A stretch of 37,557 nt of DNA, from the NCBI RefSeq assembly GCF_000013185.1, contig NC_007984.1, forward strand, positions 582,136 through 619,692, read 5' to 3'. The notes below the pieces were generated by a model. It had not been told where the DNA came from. It saw nothing but the letters and a program-made list of their open reading frames with translations, and made no database searches. Position numbers and translations under genes: made by a program. This DNA comes from Baumannia cicadellinicola str. Hc (Homalodisca coagulata) (GTDB lineage: Bacteria > Pseudomonadota > Gammaproteobacteria > Enterobacterales > Enterobacteriaceae). The stretch's first letter is position 1, and each line of letters begins with the position of its first letter. Shown here piece after piece: positions 1 through 11,670 of the stretch.

Positions 1-786
1 GATTTACGTTATAATATTGAACTAACTCTTGAAGAAGCCGTGCGCGGAGTTACTCGTGAAATTTGTATTCCTGTTTTAGGGGAATGTCAAACATGCCATG
101 GTAGTGGTGCTAAACCAGGTACATCATCTATTACCTGTCCTACTTGTCATGGACAGTGCCAAGTACAAATACGACAGGGGTTCTTTACAGTACAACAAGC
201 ATGTCCAACTTGTAATGGACAAGGTAAAGTAATTAAAGATCCTTGTGTTAAATGCAATGGTAACGGTAGACTTAAAAAATCAAAAACGCTCTCAGTGAAG
301 ATTCCGTCTGGTGTGGATACTGGTGATCGTATCCGTCTATCTGGTGAGGGCGAAGCTGGTGAGTATGGTGCACAAGCTGGTGATTTATACGTACAAGTTA
401 AAGTACGTAAACACCTTATCTTCGAGCGTGAAGATAATAACCTATACTGTGAAGTACCAATTAATTTTGCTATGGCAGCATTAGGTGGTGAAATTGAAGT
501 CCCAACTATTGATGGTAAGCTTAAATTAAAAGTCCCAGCAGAAACCCAGACAGGTAGAATTTTACGTATACGTGGTAAGGGAGTTAAATCAATGCGTAGC
601 GGCAGCTACGGTGATTTACTGTGCCGTGTAGTGGTAGAAACACCAGTAAAATTAAACGAACGTCAGAAACAACTTTTACTCGATTTAGAAGATAGCTTTG
701 GCGGACCAAGTGGAAATAAAAATAGTCCGCGTTTGAAAAATTTTCTTGATGGAGTAAAAAAATTTTTTGATGATCTAACTCATTAG
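1..786 (+). CDS. dnaJ: Chaperone DnaJ (Hsp40), 5' end outside the window
   Basis: Co-chaperone that delivers unfolded substrates to DnaK and stimulates its ATPase. The frame is open from base 1, so 261 codons are visible, matching about residues 115 to the end of the 376-residue E. coli protein; the J domain and G/F linker lie upstream. Four zinc-binding repeats are seen at the start ([32 protein letters not shown]), followed by the two beta-sandwich substrate-binding domains and the conserved end FFDDLTH. The second zinc repeat ends in Cys where Gly is usual. The gene runs convergently into rpsT with 32 bp between stop codons. Identity is certain; only the start is missing. Confidence 0.97.
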   Translation, partial: DLRYNIELTLEEAVRGVTREICIPVLGECQTCHGSGAKPGTSSITCPTCHGQCQVQIRQGFFTVQQACPTCNGQGKVIKDPCVKCNGNGRLKKSKTLSVKIPSGVDTGDRIRLSGEGEAGEYGAQAGDLYVQVKVRKHLIFEREDNNLYCEVPINFAMAALGGEIEVPTIDGKLKLKVPAETQTGRILRIRGKGVKSMRSGSYGDLLCRVVVETPVKLNERQKQLLLDLEDSFGGPSGNKNSPRLKNFLDGVKKFFDDLTH

Positions 787-818
787 AATTCCATCTAATA
801 TTATAGAAATTCTATATG

Positions 819-1082
819 CTAGTGCATTTTGTTTATTTGTGTTATAAGATGAGATTTATAACGTGCTGCTTTATTTTTATGGATTAAACCTTTGCTTGCT
901 TGACGATCAACTATAGGTTGCATAGCAGAAAAAGCTTGCTGCGCAGCTTTCTTATCTTGAGTCAAGATAGCATTATATACTTTTCTTACAAAAGTTCGTA
1001 CCATTGAACGTCTACTTGCATTGTGTAGACGATGTTTTTCAGACTGTACGGCACGTTTTTTTGCTGACTTAATATTTGCCAA
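819..1082 (-). CDS. rpsT: 30S ribosomal protein S20
   Basis: Small basic primary-binding protein of the 30S subunit. It has 87 residues, the same as E. coli S20, and begins [17 protein letters not shown] after the initiator. The start codon is TTG, as in E. coli rpsT, where the weak start is part of autoregulation; a GGAG lies about ten bases upstream. Arg/Lys-rich helices cover the whole length. The gene is divergent from ribF and convergent with dnaJ, so it is probably transcribed alone from the 1083-1200 region. Confidence 0.97.
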   Translation of the reverse strand: MANIKSAKKRAVQSEKHRLHNASRRSMVRTFVRKVYNAILTQDKKAAQQAFSAMQPIVDRQASKGLIHKNKAARYKSHLITQINKMH

Positions 1083-1151
1083 GGTTGTTGATCTCCATTT
1101 TACAAGAAATATTCTGTTGATTATTCATCAAAAATAATTCTAGCACAATAG

Positions 1152-1157
1152 ATTATA
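1152..1157 (-). promoter_or_regulatory. Putative -10 element of rpsT
   Basis: On the minus strand this reads TATAAT, about 70 bp before the rpsT TTG codon. It sits inside the 13-bp word AAGCTATAATCTA, which recurs in mirror orientation in front of ribF. No good TTGACA-like -35 box is seen at 16-18 bp, so the call rests on the exact -10 consensus and its position. Confidence 0.3.
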
Positions 1158-1256
1158 GCTTTATTAGCTAATACACTAGAAAAAATTGATAGCTAAATGC
1201 TACTTTTTTTATATGCTTGATCTTAAAGAGAAAACAACAAATAGGTAAACTTAAGC

Positions 1257-1262
1257 TATAAT
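1257..1262 (+). promoter_or_regulatory. Putative -10 element of ribF-ileS-lspA-ispH
   Basis: A perfect TATAAT ends 29 bp before the ribF ATG, in the same 13-bp context as the rpsT -10. The -35 position (about 1234-1239) is not a consensus match. Because ribF, ileS, lspA and ispH follow with almost no spacing, this would serve the whole cluster. Confidence 0.3.
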
Positions 1263-1291
1263 CTACGAATATTTACTGTATTGAGTCAAAT

Positions 1292-2275
1292 ATGGAGCTA
1301 ATTCGTGGTATACATAATTTACAGCAACGTCACCATGGCTGCGTACTAACTATTGGTAATTTTGATGGTTTTCATCGTGGACACCAAGCATTAATTAATA
1401 AACTACAGACTGAGGGTCGCCGTCGTAGGCTGCCAGCCATAGTAATTATTTTTGAACCACAACCACAAGAATATTTTGCTGGTACTAAAGCACAGGTACG
1501 TCTTACACGTTTTAGAGATAAAGTTAAATATCTAGCTACCGCTGGAGTAGATGCAATCTTATGTATTACATTTAATAAATACTTTTCTAACCTTAGTGCT
1601 AAAACTTTTTTGTTTGATATTTTAGTACATAAGCTAGGAGGTCGTTTAATTTGTGTTGGTGATGATTTTTGTTTTGGTAAGTGTCGCCAGGGTAATTTGA
1701 CTATGCTAAAGCATGCAAGTAACCAAGTTGGGTTCGATATAATAAATATTATGACTTACAATACAGAAGATGGACAACGTATTAGTAGCACTGCTATACG
1801 TCAAGCACTAGTACAAGACCGCTTAGATGAGGCGGAAATGCTACTAGGTCACTTATACCGTATTTCCGGGAGGGTAATTTATGGCGATGCACTTGGCCGT
1901 ATTATAGGGTTCCCTACCGCAAATATATCGCTGAAAGGGAGACTTGCTCCATTAAATGGAGTATATGCGGTACAAGTATATGGTATTACTAAAGATCCAT
2001 TACCTGGAATAGCTAATATAGGTACTCGTCCAACCGTAACTAATTACAGTCACAACCAGCAACATATGGAAGTTCATCTACTAGATGTGACCTTAAATTT
2101 ATATGGTTATCATCTAGAAGTTATTATACTTGCCAAAATACGTAAAGAACAACGTTTTGCTTCTCTAGAAGAACTTAAGCAACAAATAGTGAATGATATA
2201 GCAAATGTTCGTAACTATTTTAAATACGCACCAATGCTACTATCGGCAAATAAAGAACAATTAAGAATGAACTGA
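1292..2275 (+). CDS. ribF: Bifunctional riboflavin kinase / FAD synthetase
   Basis: Converts riboflavin to FMN and FMN to FAD. The N-terminal FMN adenylyltransferase domain (about residues 1-185) shows the nucleotidyltransferase motif TIGNFDGFHRGH near residue 20 and the ISSTAIR motif near 165. The C-terminal flavokinase domain shows GRIIGFPTANI and GVYAVQV. It has 327 residues against 313 in E. coli. Start MELIRGIHNLQQRHHGCVL matches the family start. The stop lies 11 bp before ileS, and ribF-ileS-lspA-ispH form an operon-like run as in E. coli. It marks retained flavin cofactor synthesis. Confidence 0.97.
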   Translation: MELIRGIHNLQQRHHGCVLTIGNFDGFHRGHQALINKLQTEGRRRRLPAIVIIFEPQPQEYFAGTKAQVRLTRFRDKVKYLATAGVDAILCITFNKYFSNLSAKTFLFDILVHKLGGRLICVGDDFCFGKCRQGNLTMLKHASNQVGFDIINIMTYNTEDGQRISSTAIRQALVQDRLDEAEMLLGHLYRISGRVIYGDALGRIIGFPTANISLKGRLAPLNGVYAVQVYGITKDPLPGIANIGTRPTVTNYSHNQQHMEVHLLDVTLNLYGYHLEVIILAKIRKEQRFASLEELKQQIVNDIANVRNYFKYAPMLLSANKEQLRMN

Positions 2276-2286
2276 GATTCAAATGA

Positions 2287-5103
2287 ATGATAGATTATAA
2301 AAATACTTTGAATTTACCAAAAACACAATTTGCTATGCGTGGTAATTTAGCTATACGCGAACCAATTATGCTAAAACGTTGGCATCAACAAGATTTATAT
2401 CAACTTATTTGTCAAGCTACACAGGGCAAAAAAACTTTTTTTTTACACGATGGTCCACCGTATGCTAACGGTAGTATTCATATTGGTCACTCTGTAAACA
2501 AAATTCTTAAAGATATTATTATTAAGTCTAAAAGATTAATGGGTTACTGCTCACCATATATTCCTGGTTGGGACTGCCATGGTTTACCTATTGAGCTCAA
2601 AGTAGAGCAACTAATTGGAAAACCGGGTAAAAAAGTTAGCGCTTCTGAGTTTATAATTGCTTGCCGTAATTATGCATCAGAACAGGTTACCTGGCAGAAA
2701 AAGGATTTCATTCGTCTAGGTGTACTTGGCGACTGGGATAATATATATCGAACGATGGATTTTCATACAGAGGCGAATATAATCCGGACACTAAGCAAAA
2801 TTATTGAAAATGGTCACGTATATCAAGGCAACAAACCCGTTCATTGGTGTATCGATTGTCGTTCTGCGCTAGCAGAAGCAGAAGTAGAATATTACGACTA
2901 TACTTCGCCTTCCATCTATGTTATTTTTGCGGCTACTAATACGCATGATGTAGCAGCTAGGTTTGGTATCCCCAATGTTTTATCATCAATTTCATTTTTA
3001 GTCTGGACTACTACGCCTTGGACAATACCTGCTAATAGAGCAATATCTATACATCCTAATTTAAATTATCAATTAGTTAAAGTAAATCAACAAGGTTTCA
3101 TACTTGCTGCCGATTTAGTAACCAGTGTGCTAACGTATTTAGGAATTCAAAATTGGACAGTAGTTAAAAATATTAAGGGATATGTATTAGAGCTATTACG
3201 GTTTAGTCATCCATTTATGAAATTTGATGTTCCTGTAGTATTAAGTAATCACGTTACTATCAATGTTGGTACCGGTGTAGTTCATACTTCTCCTAGTCAT
3301 GGTCCAGATGATTATCTCATAGGTCGAGAATATAATTTAGAAATCGTCAATATAGTTGGTCCTGACGGTTGCTATTTACCTGGAACTTTTTCATTACTTG
3401 ATGGAACATCTGTCTATCAGAGTAATCAGACCGTAATTAGTCTATTAAAGGATCGTGGTGCACTATTACATACGGGAACAATACAGCATAGTTATCCACA
3501 CTGTTGGCGCCATAAAACACCACTAATATTCCGTGCTACACCACAATGGTTTATAAGTATGGACAAAAAAAAATTACGTCAACAGTCGCTGAAAGAAATT
3601 AAAAAAATACAATGGATCCCAAGTAATAGCCAAGCAAGTATTACGAATATGGTTAATAATCGCCAAGACTGGTGTATTTCGCGCCAACGTATTTGGGGTG
3701 TCCCAATGTCATTATTCGTACATAACCATACTAAAAAATTACATCCACAAACTAGCGAAATTATGGAGTATGTAGCTAAACAAGTGGAGAAAAAGGGTAT
3801 TCAAGCTTGGTGGGATTTAGATCCAATAAAAATATTGGGTGATGATATAGTTAACTATAGTAAAATTAACGATATACTAGATGTATGGTTTGATTCTGGT
3901 TCTACACACTCATCTGTTATTAATGCGCAAACTGAATTTGCTAATCATGAGATAGATATGTACTTAGAAGGAGCAGATCAACATCGTGGCTGGTTTATGT
4001 CATCTTTGATCAGCTCGACAGCTATAAAAGGTAAAGCTCCATATAAAACAGTAATTACCCATGGTTTTGCCGTAGATAGTAATGGACGCAAGATGTCTAA
4101 ATCTATTGGTAATGTAGTTAGTCCACAGCAAGTAGTAGATAAACTAGGTGCAGATATTCTACGCTTATGGGTAGCCTCTACTAACTATACTGATGATATG
4201 ACTATTTCGGATGAAATCTTGAAAAGATCCGTTGATACTTATCGTAGGATACGTAATACCGCACGTTTTCTATTAGCTAACTTAAATGGTTTTGAACCAA
4301 AACAACATAGTGTTAGTATAGATAAAATGATTATTTTAGATCAATGGGCTATTGATCGTGCACAAGTTGCTCAGGATGAAATTATTGCTGCTTATAACAG
4401 CTATGAATTCCATAGTGTGGTACAACGTATTATGCAGTTTTGCTCAGTAGAAATGGGTTCTTTTTATCTCGATATTATCAAAGATCGCCAATATACAACT
4501 CAATATAATAGTATTGCACGACGTAGCTGTCAAACTGCACTTTTTCATATTATTGAGGCAATGGTACGATGGATTGCTCCTATTATATCATTTACTGCTG
4601 ACGAAATTTGGGGTTTTATACCCGGAAAACGTTCACCATCAGTTTTTATAGAAGAATGGTATAAAAATCTATCTAGGTTAGACGCAGAGCAACATATGAA
4701 CGATACTTACTGGAATACATTACTGCAGGTAAGAAGTGATGTTAATTACCTTATTGAACAGGCACGCATTAAGAAGAACATTGGTAGTTCTTTAGAAACA
4801 CAGGTAACGTTATACTCAGAACCTATTCTTGCCATGCAATTACGCCAACTGGGCAATGAGCTACATTTTGTGTTACTGACCTCCGCAGTACAAATCGCTG
4901 ATTATCAGGAGGCAGATAATAATGCACTTCAAAGTACTAGAATAAAAGGACTAAAAATTACCCTAAATCATGCTACAGGAAGAAAATGTCAGCGTTGTTG
5001 GCATTACGAGCAAGATATTGGCAATAATACTCAATATCCAGAGATATGTGGTCGTTGTGTTATTAACATAGCCGGTAATGGCGAAGAACGTAAGTTTGTC
5101 TAA
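2287..5103 (+). CDS. ileS: Isoleucyl-tRNA synthetase
   Basis: Class I aminoacyl-tRNA synthetase that charges tRNA-Ile and edits valine. The HIGH signature appears as NGSIHIGH (about residues 61-68), the CP1 editing insert has [15 protein letters not shown], and the second signature is GRKMSKSIG. The C-terminal zinc finger is complete (CQRCW then CGRC). At 938 residues it equals the E. coli length. A second ATG four bases upstream (2283) is out of frame. The stop codon overlaps the lspA start by one base (TAATG), which implies translational coupling. Confidence 0.98.
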   Translation: MIDYKNTLNLPKTQFAMRGNLAIREPIMLKRWHQQDLYQLICQATQGKKTFFLHDGPPYANGSIHIGHSVNKILKDIIIKSKRLMGYCSPYIPGWDCHGLPIELKVEQLIGKPGKKVSASEFIIACRNYASEQVTWQKKDFIRLGVLGDWDNIYRTMDFHTEANIIRTLSKIIENGHVYQGNKPVHWCIDCRSALAEAEVEYYDYTSPSIYVIFAATNTHDVAARFGIPNVLSSISFLVWTTTPWTIPANRAISIHPNLNYQLVKVNQQGFILAADLVTSVLTYLGIQNWTVVKNIKGYVLELLRFSHPFMKFDVPVVLSNHVTINVGTGVVHTSPSHGPDDYLIGREYNLEIVNIVGPDGCYLPGTFSLLDGTSVYQSNQTVISLLKDRGALLHTGTIQHSYPHCWRHKTPLIFRATPQWFISMDKKKLRQQSLKEIKKIQWIPSNSQASITNMVNNRQDWCISRQRIWGVPMSLFVHNHTKKLHPQTSEIMEYVAKQVEKKGIQAWWDLDPIKILGDDIVNYSKINDILDVWFDSGSTHSSVINAQTEFANHEIDMYLEGADQHRGWFMSSLISSTAIKGKAPYKTVITHGFAVDSNGRKMSKSIGNVVSPQQVVDKLGADILRLWVASTNYTDDMTISDEILKRSVDTYRRIRNTARFLLANLNGFEPKQHSVSIDKMIILDQWAIDRAQVAQDEIIAAYNSYEFHSVVQRIMQFCSVEMGSFYLDIIKDRQYTTQYNSIARRSCQTALFHIIEAMVRWIAPIISFTADEIWGFIPGKRSPSVFIEEWYKNLSRLDAEQHMNDTYWNTLLQVRSDVNYLIEQARIKKNIGSSLETQVTLYSEPILAMQLRQLGNELHFVLLTSAVQIADYQEADNNALQSTRIKGLKITLNHATGRKCQRCWHYEQDIGNNTQYPEICGRCVINIAGNGEERKFV

Positions 5104-5606
5104 TGAAATTCATACCTACAACATATAATACTTTTCTTTATACTGGAATACGCTGGCTTTGGCTTGCATTCGTCGTTTTTGCAATAGATTTTGGTAGTAA
5201 GCAATGGGTTATTAATCATGTTAAGTTAGGAGAATCTATATCTATTATACCTAATATTCAGTTTTTTTATACTCTAAATTCAGGAGCTGCGTTTAGTATC
5301 TTAGCAGATAAAGGTAATTTTAATATATGGTTGTTAACGCTGATAGCTATTATACTATGCATATTACTATTGGTTATGATGTATTATGCAAATTATATGG
5401 CCAAAATAATAAATGTTTCCTATGCTCTCATACTTGGCGGTGCATTAGGTAATTTATTCGACCGTATAAAGTACGGTGCAGTAATAGACTTCATTGATAT
5501 TTACGTTCAATCTTGGCATTGGCCAACCTTTAATATAGCTGATTTGAGTATTTGTATTGGTATCATACTAATAGTATTAGAACATTTTTATTCTCCTGCT
5601 AAATAA
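5103..5606 (+). CDS. lspA: Prolipoprotein signal peptidase (signal peptidase II)
   Basis: Inner-membrane aspartic protease that removes the signal peptide of diacylglyceryl-modified lipoproteins. It has 167 residues with four predicted membrane segments (about 16-32, 75-96, 103-120, 142-163). The family motifs are present: TLNSGAAFSI, NLFDRI, and the catalytic aspartates at D129 (GAVIDF) and D147 (FNIADLSI). The start overlaps the ileS stop. BamE in this window carries a lipobox and is a likely client. fkpB, which lies between lspA and ispH in E. coli, is absent (28-bp gap). Confidence 0.97.
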   Translation: MKFIPTTYNTFLYTGIRWLWLAFVVFAIDFGSKQWVINHVKLGESISIIPNIQFFYTLNSGAAFSILADKGNFNIWLLTLIAIILCILLLVMMYYANYMAKIINVSYALILGGALGNLFDRIKYGAVIDFIDIYVQSWHWPTFNIADLSICIGIILIVLEHFYSPAK

Positions 5607-5634
5607 AAATCAGCAAAAATCAAGGAGATTTTAA

Positions 5635-6576
5635 GTGCGGATTTTGCTTGCTAACCCACGTGGTTTTTGCGCTGGTGTAGAACGTGCCATTAACATTGTT
5701 GAAAAAGTTATAGCAATTTATGGTCCGCCAATATATGTACGTCATGAATTAGTCCATAATAGTTACGTAGTAAATACACTACGTAATCAAGGTGTCGTAT
5801 TTATTGAACAGATACATGAAGTACCGGATGGTGCTGTTATTATTTTTTCTGCACATGGAGTTTCCAAAGCTATACGTAAAGAAGTACAAAGCCGTAATCT
5901 AACTATTTTTGATGCTACTTGCCCTCTAGTGACTAAAGTGCATATGGAAGTTGCACGCGCAAGCCACAAAGGCATAGAAACCATTCTTATTGGCCACTAT
6001 GGTCATCCTGAAGTAGAAGGTACGATAGGACAGTATAATAATACGGATGGTGGAATATATTTAGTAGAGTCGCTAGAAGATGTATGGCAACTCAAAGTTA
6101 AAAATAAAAATAATTTATGCTTTATAACCCAAACTACTTTTTCTGTAGATAAAAGTTCAGCAATTATAGATGCATTACGCCAGCGCTTTCCCTTTATTAA
6201 GGGGCCACATAAACAGGATATTTGCTATGCTACAACTAATAGGCAAGAAGCAGTACGTAATTTAACTATGGCGACTGATATAGTACTAGTAGTAGGTTCA
6301 AAGAATTCCTCAAATTCTAACCGTTTAGTAGAACTAGCACAGCAAACTGGGAAACCAGCATATTTAATCGATTGTGCTAGTGATATCAAAGAAAACTGGC
6401 TACAGGGAATCAATATTATTGGTGTTACTGCTGGTGCATCAGCCCCTAATATTCTTGTCCTACAAGTAATATTAAAGCTGCAATCTTTTGGTGCAGAAAG
6501 CGCTGAAGAGCTAAGAGGATATGAAGAGAAGATGATATTTGATCTTCCTAGAAATCTACATGTAGTAAATAAATAA
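5635..6576 (+). CDS. ispH: 4-hydroxy-3-methylbut-2-enyl diphosphate reductase
   Basis: Last enzyme of the MEP isoprenoid pathway: an iron-sulfur enzyme reducing HMBPP to IPP and DMAPP. The three cluster cysteines are in NPRGFCAGV (C12), DATCPLVTK and [11 protein letters not shown], and the [10 protein letters not shown] and TAGASAP substrate-binding loops are intact. It has 313 residues against 316 in E. coli. The start is GTG, preceded by a strong AAGGAGA seven bases upstream. It closes the ribF-ileS-lspA-ispH cluster. The 149 bp to carA, which hold rihC and dapB in E. coli, contain no recognisable remnant of either; a perfect 8-bp stem (TATATCTA/TAGATATA, 6582-6603) follows the ispH stop but has no T-tract. 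Confidence 0.97.
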   Translation: MRILLANPRGFCAGVERAINIVEKVIAIYGPPIYVRHELVHNSYVVNTLRNQGVVFIEQIHEVPDGAVIIFSAHGVSKAIRKEVQSRNLTIFDATCPLVTKVHMEVARASHKGIETILIGHYGHPEVEGTIGQYNNTDGGIYLVESLEDVWQLKVKNKNNLCFITQTTFSVDKSSAIIDALRQRFPFIKGPHKQDICYATTNRQEAVRNLTMATDIVLVVGSKNSSNSNRLVELAQQTGKPAYLIDCASDIKENWLQGINIIGVTAGASAPNILVLQVILKLQSFGAESAEELRGYEEKMIFDLPRNLHVVNK

Positions 6577-6725
6577 CTATTTATATCTATAAGTTTAGAT
6601 ATATCGGGTAAGATTAATTAGCGGGTTATATTTATGCTGTATTTGGCTTTAATTTTATCAACAAGGTACCTTATTAATTAGCTATTTTCTTCAAATAAGA
6701 CTGATGAGACTTTGAGGAGGCTTTT

Positions 6726-7871
6726 TTGACAAAATCAGCGCTGTTAGTTCTAGAAAATGGAACTAAATTTTATGGAAAAGCAATTGGAGCTAGAGGTACC
6801 ACAGTTGGTGAAGTAGTTTTCAATACTTCTATGACTGGTTATCAAGAGATTTTATCTGATCCTTCTTATTTTCATCAAATTGTGACTCTTACTTATCCTC
6901 ATATAGGTAATACAGGCACGAATGAAATAGATAACGAATCTTTACATGTGCAAGCGCAAGGATTAGTAATACGTGATTTACCGATATTGACTAGTAACTT
7001 CCGTAGTAGTATGTCGCTATCGGAATACCTTGAGCGCAACAATATTATTGGAATATCTGATATAGATACGCGTAAATTAACGCGTTTACTACGCGAAGAA
7101 GGTACACAAAATGGTTGTATAATTGCTGGTGATCCATTAAATACTAAACTAGCACTATGTAAAGCGCGTGAGTTTCCTGGTTTAAATGGCATAGATTTAG
7201 CGAAAGAAGTTAGCACAACTCAGCCATATATTTGGAATCATGGTAGTTGGAACCTCAATCAAAGTACAAATAATATTACCAATGCATATTTGCCATATCA
7301 TGTAGTTGTCTATGATTATGGTATAAAACGGAATATCATGCGTATGCTAGTTGATCGTGGCTGTCGATTAACTGTAGTGCCAGCGCAGACTACTGCGGAT
7401 ACTGTACTAGCTATGTATCCAGATGGCATTTTACTCGCTAATGGGCCGGGAGATCCAGCCCCCTGTGATTATGCTATTACCGCAATCCAACAAATACTTA
7501 CCCAAAATATTCCTATATTTGGTATTTGTTTTGGCCATCAGTTATTAGCCATAGCAAGCGGCGCAAAAACATTTAAAATGAAGTTTGGTCATCATGGTAG
7601 TAACCATCCGGTTAAAGATTTAACATCAGGACGAATTTTTATTACATCACAAAACCATAGTTTTGCTGTAGATAAGTATACCTTACCAGACACAATAAGA
7701 ATAACTCATACATCTCTATTTGATGGAACCTTACAAGGATTACATCTTACTGATAAGCCTGCATTTAGCTTTCAGGGACATCCAGAAGCTAGCCCTGGAC
7801 CACAGGATATAACATTACTATTCGATTATTTTATTAAATTAATTATTTTGTATCGTTCTCAGCATAACTAA
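6726..7871 (+). CDS. carA: Carbamoyl-phosphate synthase small (glutaminase) subunit
   Basis: Hydrolyses glutamine and channels ammonia to CarB for carbamoyl phosphate, the precursor of pyrimidines and arginine. The C-terminal class I amidotransferase domain has the nucleophile C268 in GICFGHQ and the H352/E354 pair in [11 protein letters not shown]. It has 381 residues against 382 in E. coli. The start is TTG, as in E. coli carA, with a strong GAGGAGG six bases upstream. No clear ArgR or PurR operator was recognised in the 149-bp leader. carB follows after 18 bp. Confidence 0.97.
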   Translation: MTKSALLVLENGTKFYGKAIGARGTTVGEVVFNTSMTGYQEILSDPSYFHQIVTLTYPHIGNTGTNEIDNESLHVQAQGLVIRDLPILTSNFRSSMSLSEYLERNNIIGISDIDTRKLTRLLREEGTQNGCIIAGDPLNTKLALCKAREFPGLNGIDLAKEVSTTQPYIWNHGSWNLNQSTNNITNAYLPYHVVVYDYGIKRNIMRMLVDRGCRLTVVPAQTTADTVLAMYPDGILLANGPGDPAPCDYAITAIQQILTQNIPIFGICFGHQLLAIASGAKTFKMKFGHHGSNHPVKDLTSGRIFITSQNHSFAVDKYTLPDTIRITHTSLFDGTLQGLHLTDKPAFSFQGHPEASPGPQDITLLFDYFIKLIILYRSQHN

Positions 7872-7889
7872 ACAAGTAAGAATTTCTAT

Positions 7890-10800
7890 ATGCCAAAACG
7901 TACCGATATAAAAAGCATCCTAATTATAGGATCAGGCCCAATCGTGATTGGGCAAGCTTGTGAGTTCGATTACTCTGGTGTACAAGCTTGTAAAGCACTA
8001 CGCGAAGAGAACTACCGAGTAGTTCTAGTAAACTCTAATCCAGCAACTATTATGACTGATCCAGATATGGCTAATGCTACTTATATTGAGCCTATTCATT
8101 GGAAAGTCGTACATAAAATCATTGCAAAAGAGCGCCCAGATGCAATGCTACCTACTATGGGTGGTCAGACTGCACTAAATTGCGCACTTGACCTAAATCG
8201 TAAAGGTATACTAAAAGATTTTGGAGTAGAGATGATAGGTGCTACCGCCCATGCTATTGAGCAAGCGGAAAACCGTCAACTATTTAATCAGGCTATGAAA
8301 AAAATAGGATTAGATATTCCACGTTCAGGTTTGGCTAGTAATATGAGAGAAGCAAAAGATGTTGTTGCTAATGTTGGATTTCCTTGTATTATTCGCTCCT
8401 CATTTACTTTAGGAGGTACAGGAGGTGGTATTGCTTACTCACAAATAGATTTTCAAGAAATTTGCGAACGTGGATTCGATCTATTTCATCATGGTCAACT
8501 TCTCATAGAAGAATCGCTAATAGGTTGGAAAGAATATGAAATGGAGGTTGTGCGTGATAATAAAGATAATTGTATTATAGTTTGTGCACTAGAAAACGTA
8601 GATCCTATGGGTATTCATACTGGTGACTCTATTACTGTTGCGCCAGCACAGACACTAACAGACAAAGAATATCAAATTATGCGGAATGCTTCTATAGCCG
8701 TTTTGCGTGAAATAGGTGTCGATACTGGAGGTTCTAATGTACAGTTTGCGGTAAACCCAACTACTGGACAACTCATTATTATAGAAATGAATCCACGCGT
8801 ATCTAGATCATCTGCTTTAGCTTCTAAAGCAACTGGATTTCCTATTGCGAGGATAGCCGCAAAACTAGCAGTAGGCTATCATCTTGATGAATTAATGAAC
8901 GGCATTACTGGTAGCCTAACACCAGCTTCATTTGAACCATCTATCGACTATGTAGTCACGAAAATACCAAGATTTAACTTTGATAAATTCTCTGAGACTA
9001 ATAATCGTCTAACGACACAGATGAAATCAGTAGGTGAAGTCATAGCTATAGGACGTACACAACAGGAATCACTACAAAAAGCATTACGTAGCTTAGAAGT
9101 TAACGTAAAAGGATTTGATCCTAAAGTTAATCTACAAGATCCTGCTGCATTAACGATAATTAATTATGAGCTGAAGAACGCTGGTAGTGAACGTATTTGG
9201 TTTATTGCAGATGCATTTCGTGCTGGAATGTCAGTGGATAATGTTTTTCATTTAACCAATATTGATCGTTGGTTTCTCGCCCAAATTGAAGAACTTATAC
9301 AAATAGAAAATAAGGTAGCAAAACATGGCATGATTGGTTTAACAGCAGAGTTTCTTCGTCAATTAAAACGTAAAGGATTTGCTGATGCACGTTTAGCGAC
9401 GTTAGTTAGCGTTAAGGAAGAAGATATTCGTAAATTACGAGAACATTATAACTTATATCCAGTTTATAAGCGAGTAGATACCTGTGCTGCGGAGTTCTCA
9501 ACTCAAACTGCATATATGTATTCTACTTATGATGATGAGTGTGAATCCTTTCCTTGTCATGATCGCAAAAAAATTATTGTTTTAGGTGGAGGACCAAACC
9601 GTATTGGCCAAGGCCCGGAATTTGACTATTGTTGTGTACATGCTCTGTTAGCATTACGTGAAGAAGGTTATGAAGCTATTATGATTAACTGTAATCCAGA
9701 GACAGTTTCTACCGATTATGATATGTCAGAGCGACTCTATCTAGAACCTGTAACAATAGAAAATGTTTTAGATATAGTACGTATCGAACAACCTGATGGT
9801 GTTATTATCCAGTATGGTGGACAAACACCACTAAAATTAGCATTAGCACTAGAAGCAGCTGGAGTACCAATTATAGGAACAAAACCTGATGCAATTGATA
9901 GGGCTGAAAATAGAGAAAGATTCCAGAATCTAATTAATTACCTTGGTTTAAAACAGCCTCCCAATGCTACTGTTACTAGTATAGAGATGGCGGTAGAAAA
10001 GGTAGCTACTATTGGTGGTTATCCACTTATGGTACGTCCATCTTATGTTCTTGGCGGTCAGGCAATGAATATTATTTATAATGAAATGGATTTAATGATA
10101 TCTTTTCAAAAAGCATTTAGTATTTCTGTTCATAAAACACCAGTACTAATAGAGAAATTTATTGATGATGCAATAGAAGTTGATGTAGATGCTATCTGTG
10201 ACGGAAAAACAGTTTTAATTGGCGGTATTATGGAACATATCGAGCAAGCTGGGATACATTCTGGTGATTCAGCTTGTTCGCTACCAACTTATACCATGAA
10301 CCATAATATTAAAGAGGAGATACGTAGGCAGGTTAAAAAAATTGCTTTAGAGCTCCAAGTAATAGGTTTAATTAATGTGCAGTTTGCAATCAAAAAAAAT
10401 GATGTTTACTTGATTGAGGTTAACCCACGTGCTGCACGTACTGTTCCTTTTGTCTCTAAAGCTATAGGAGTAGCTCTTGCTAAAGTTGCTACTAAAGTAA
10501 TGATTGGAAAATCACTTATTGAGCTAGGAATAATAAATGAAGTTATTCCACCTTATTTTTCAGTAAAAAAAGTAGTACTTCCATTCCATAAATTTGCTGG
10601 TGTTGATCCTATTCTCGGACCAGAAATGCGTTCTACTGGGGAAGTAATGGGAGTAGGTAGTACTTTCGCTGAAGCATTTGCAAAAGCAATGCTTGCTAGC
10701 CAATCCTATATAAAAAAAAGTGGGCGAGTTCTACTATCGATAGGTGACCAACATCCACACCGAATTGTTAATCTCGCAAATAAATTACTTCAGCATGGTT

Positions 10801-11129
10801 TTGAGTTAGATGCTACAGATAGTACCGCAGTTATACTCCGGAAATATGGTATTAATGTTCGTATAATTCAAACATTCGATTACATCAGCCTAAATCAACA
10901 AGTTCAAGATGGTATAAAAAATGGTAGATATAGTTATATAGTAACTACAAGTCAACATATTAAAGTGTTTAAGCAAATTTGTTGTAGTGCTATACAACAT
11001 AAAGTGCATTACGACACTACTATGAATAGCGCTTTTGCTACAGCAATATCTCTTAATGCTGATGCTACAGCTCAAGTGAGTTCAATACAAGATATGCACT
11101 TAAAAATAATGTCTAATAAAAATAAATAA
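7890..11129 (+). CDS. carB: Carbamoyl-phosphate synthase large subunit
   Basis: Synthetase subunit that uses two ATP, bicarbonate and ammonia from CarA. Two homologous ATP-grasp halves are seen: the first begins [24 protein letters not shown] and the second, near residue 560, [21 protein letters not shown]. An MGS-like C-terminal domain (about 940-1079) normally carries ornithine and UMP allosteric sites. It has 1079 residues against 1073 in E. coli. The C-terminal 70 residues look less conserved than the catalytic halves, which could mean relaxed allosteric control (inference). It forms an operon with carA. Confidence 0.98.
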   Translation: MPKRTDIKSILIIGSGPIVIGQACEFDYSGVQACKALREENYRVVLVNSNPATIMTDPDMANATYIEPIHWKVVHKIIAKERPDAMLPTMGGQTALNCALDLNRKGILKDFGVEMIGATAHAIEQAENRQLFNQAMKKIGLDIPRSGLASNMREAKDVVANVGFPCIIRSSFTLGGTGGGIAYSQIDFQEICERGFDLFHHGQLLIEESLIGWKEYEMEVVRDNKDNCIIVCALENVDPMGIHTGDSITVAPAQTLTDKEYQIMRNASIAVLREIGVDTGGSNVQFAVNPTTGQLIIIEMNPRVSRSSALASKATGFPIARIAAKLAVGYHLDELMNGITGSLTPASFEPSIDYVVTKIPRFNFDKFSETNNRLTTQMKSVGEVIAIGRTQQESLQKALRSLEVNVKGFDPKVNLQDPAALTIINYELKNAGSERIWFIADAFRAGMSVDNVFHLTNIDRWFLAQIEELIQIENKVAKHGMIGLTAEFLRQLKRKGFADARLATLVSVKEEDIRKLREHYNLYPVYKRVDTCAAEFSTQTAYMYSTYDDECESFPCHDRKKIIVLGGGPNRIGQGPEFDYCCVHALLALREEGYEAIMINCNPETVSTDYDMSERLYLEPVTIENVLDIVRIEQPDGVIIQYGGQTPLKLALALEAAGVPIIGTKPDAIDRAENRERFQNLINYLGLKQPPNATVTSIEMAVEKVATIGGYPLMVRPSYVLGGQAMNIIYNEMDLMISFQKAFSISVHKTPVLIEKFIDDAIEVDVDAICDGKTVLIGGIMEHIEQAGIHSGDSACSLPTYTMNHNIKEEIRRQVKKIALELQVIGLINVQFAIKKNDVYLIEVNPRAARTVPFVSKAIGVALAKVATKVMIGKSLIELGIINEVIPPYFSVKKVVLPFHKFAGVDPILGPEMRSTGEVMGVGSTFAEAFAKAMLASQSYIKKSGRVLLSIGDQHPHRIVNLANKLLQHGFELDATDSTAVILRKYGINVRIIQTFDYISLNQQVQDGIKNGRYSYIVTTSQHIKVFKQICCSAIQHKVHYDTTMNSAFATAISLNADATAQVSSIQDMHLKIMSNKNK

Positions 11130-11171
11130 AGACTTAATTACATTGTTAACTAATTATTAGTAATTTACTAA

Positions 11172-11669
11172 ATGATTATTAGTTTAATTGCTGCAATGAC
11201 AGTAGATCGCATCATAGGTATAAAAAATACTATGCCTTGGCATTTATATGATGATTTGATCTGGTTTAAAAAACATACAAATAATAAACCAGTCATTATG
11301 GGCCGTAAAACCTTTGATGCTATTAAGAAGCCTTTATCTGGTCGATTGAATATCGTATTAAGCCGTAATTTCATCCCGTCTAGAGACCAAGACATTATCT
11401 GGGTAGATAATCCTATTAAGGCGTTGATAGCAGCAGGTAATGTTACCGAGGTAATGGTAATTGGTGGTGCTCAAATATATAATATTTTTATCTTACAGGC
11501 TCATAGACTTTATCTAACCCATATTGATATTAATATCAAAGGTGATACTTGGTTTCCCCATTATCACACTAATCAGTGGAGGGTTACATTTCGTAAATAC
11601 CATAACGATCAAGAAAAAAATTTACCAAGATATTACTTCGAAATTCTAGAAAGAATGACAAATTCTTAA
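11172..11669 (+). CDS. folA: Dihydrofolate reductase
   Basis: NADPH-dependent reduction of dihydrofolate to tetrahydrofolate, needed for thymidylate and purine synthesis. It has 165 residues against 159 in E. coli. The N-terminus MIISLIAAMTVDRIIG, the active-site MPWHLYDDL (W23, catalytic acid D28), the cofactor-binding VIMGRKT and VIGGAQIY, and the closing FEILER are all recognisable. The gene is convergent with apaH; the two stop codons are one base apart, as in the E. coli folA/apaH arrangement. Confidence 0.97.
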   Translation: MIISLIAAMTVDRIIGIKNTMPWHLYDDLIWFKKHTNNKPVIMGRKTFDAIKKPLSGRLNIVLSRNFIPSRDQDIIWVDNPIKALIAAGNVTEVMVIGGAQIYNIFILQAHRLYLTHIDINIKGDTWFPHYHTNQWRVTFRKYHNDQEKNLPRYYFEILERMTNS

Positions 11670-11670
11670 C

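Noticed and set aside
6577..6725. dapB or rihC remnant before carA
   Set aside because: No frame resembles either protein; only the short AT stem and the carA ribosome-binding site are visible.
6899..7216. Minus-strand open frame of 105 residues inside carA
   Set aside because: Antisense shadow of a highly conserved gene; no family features.
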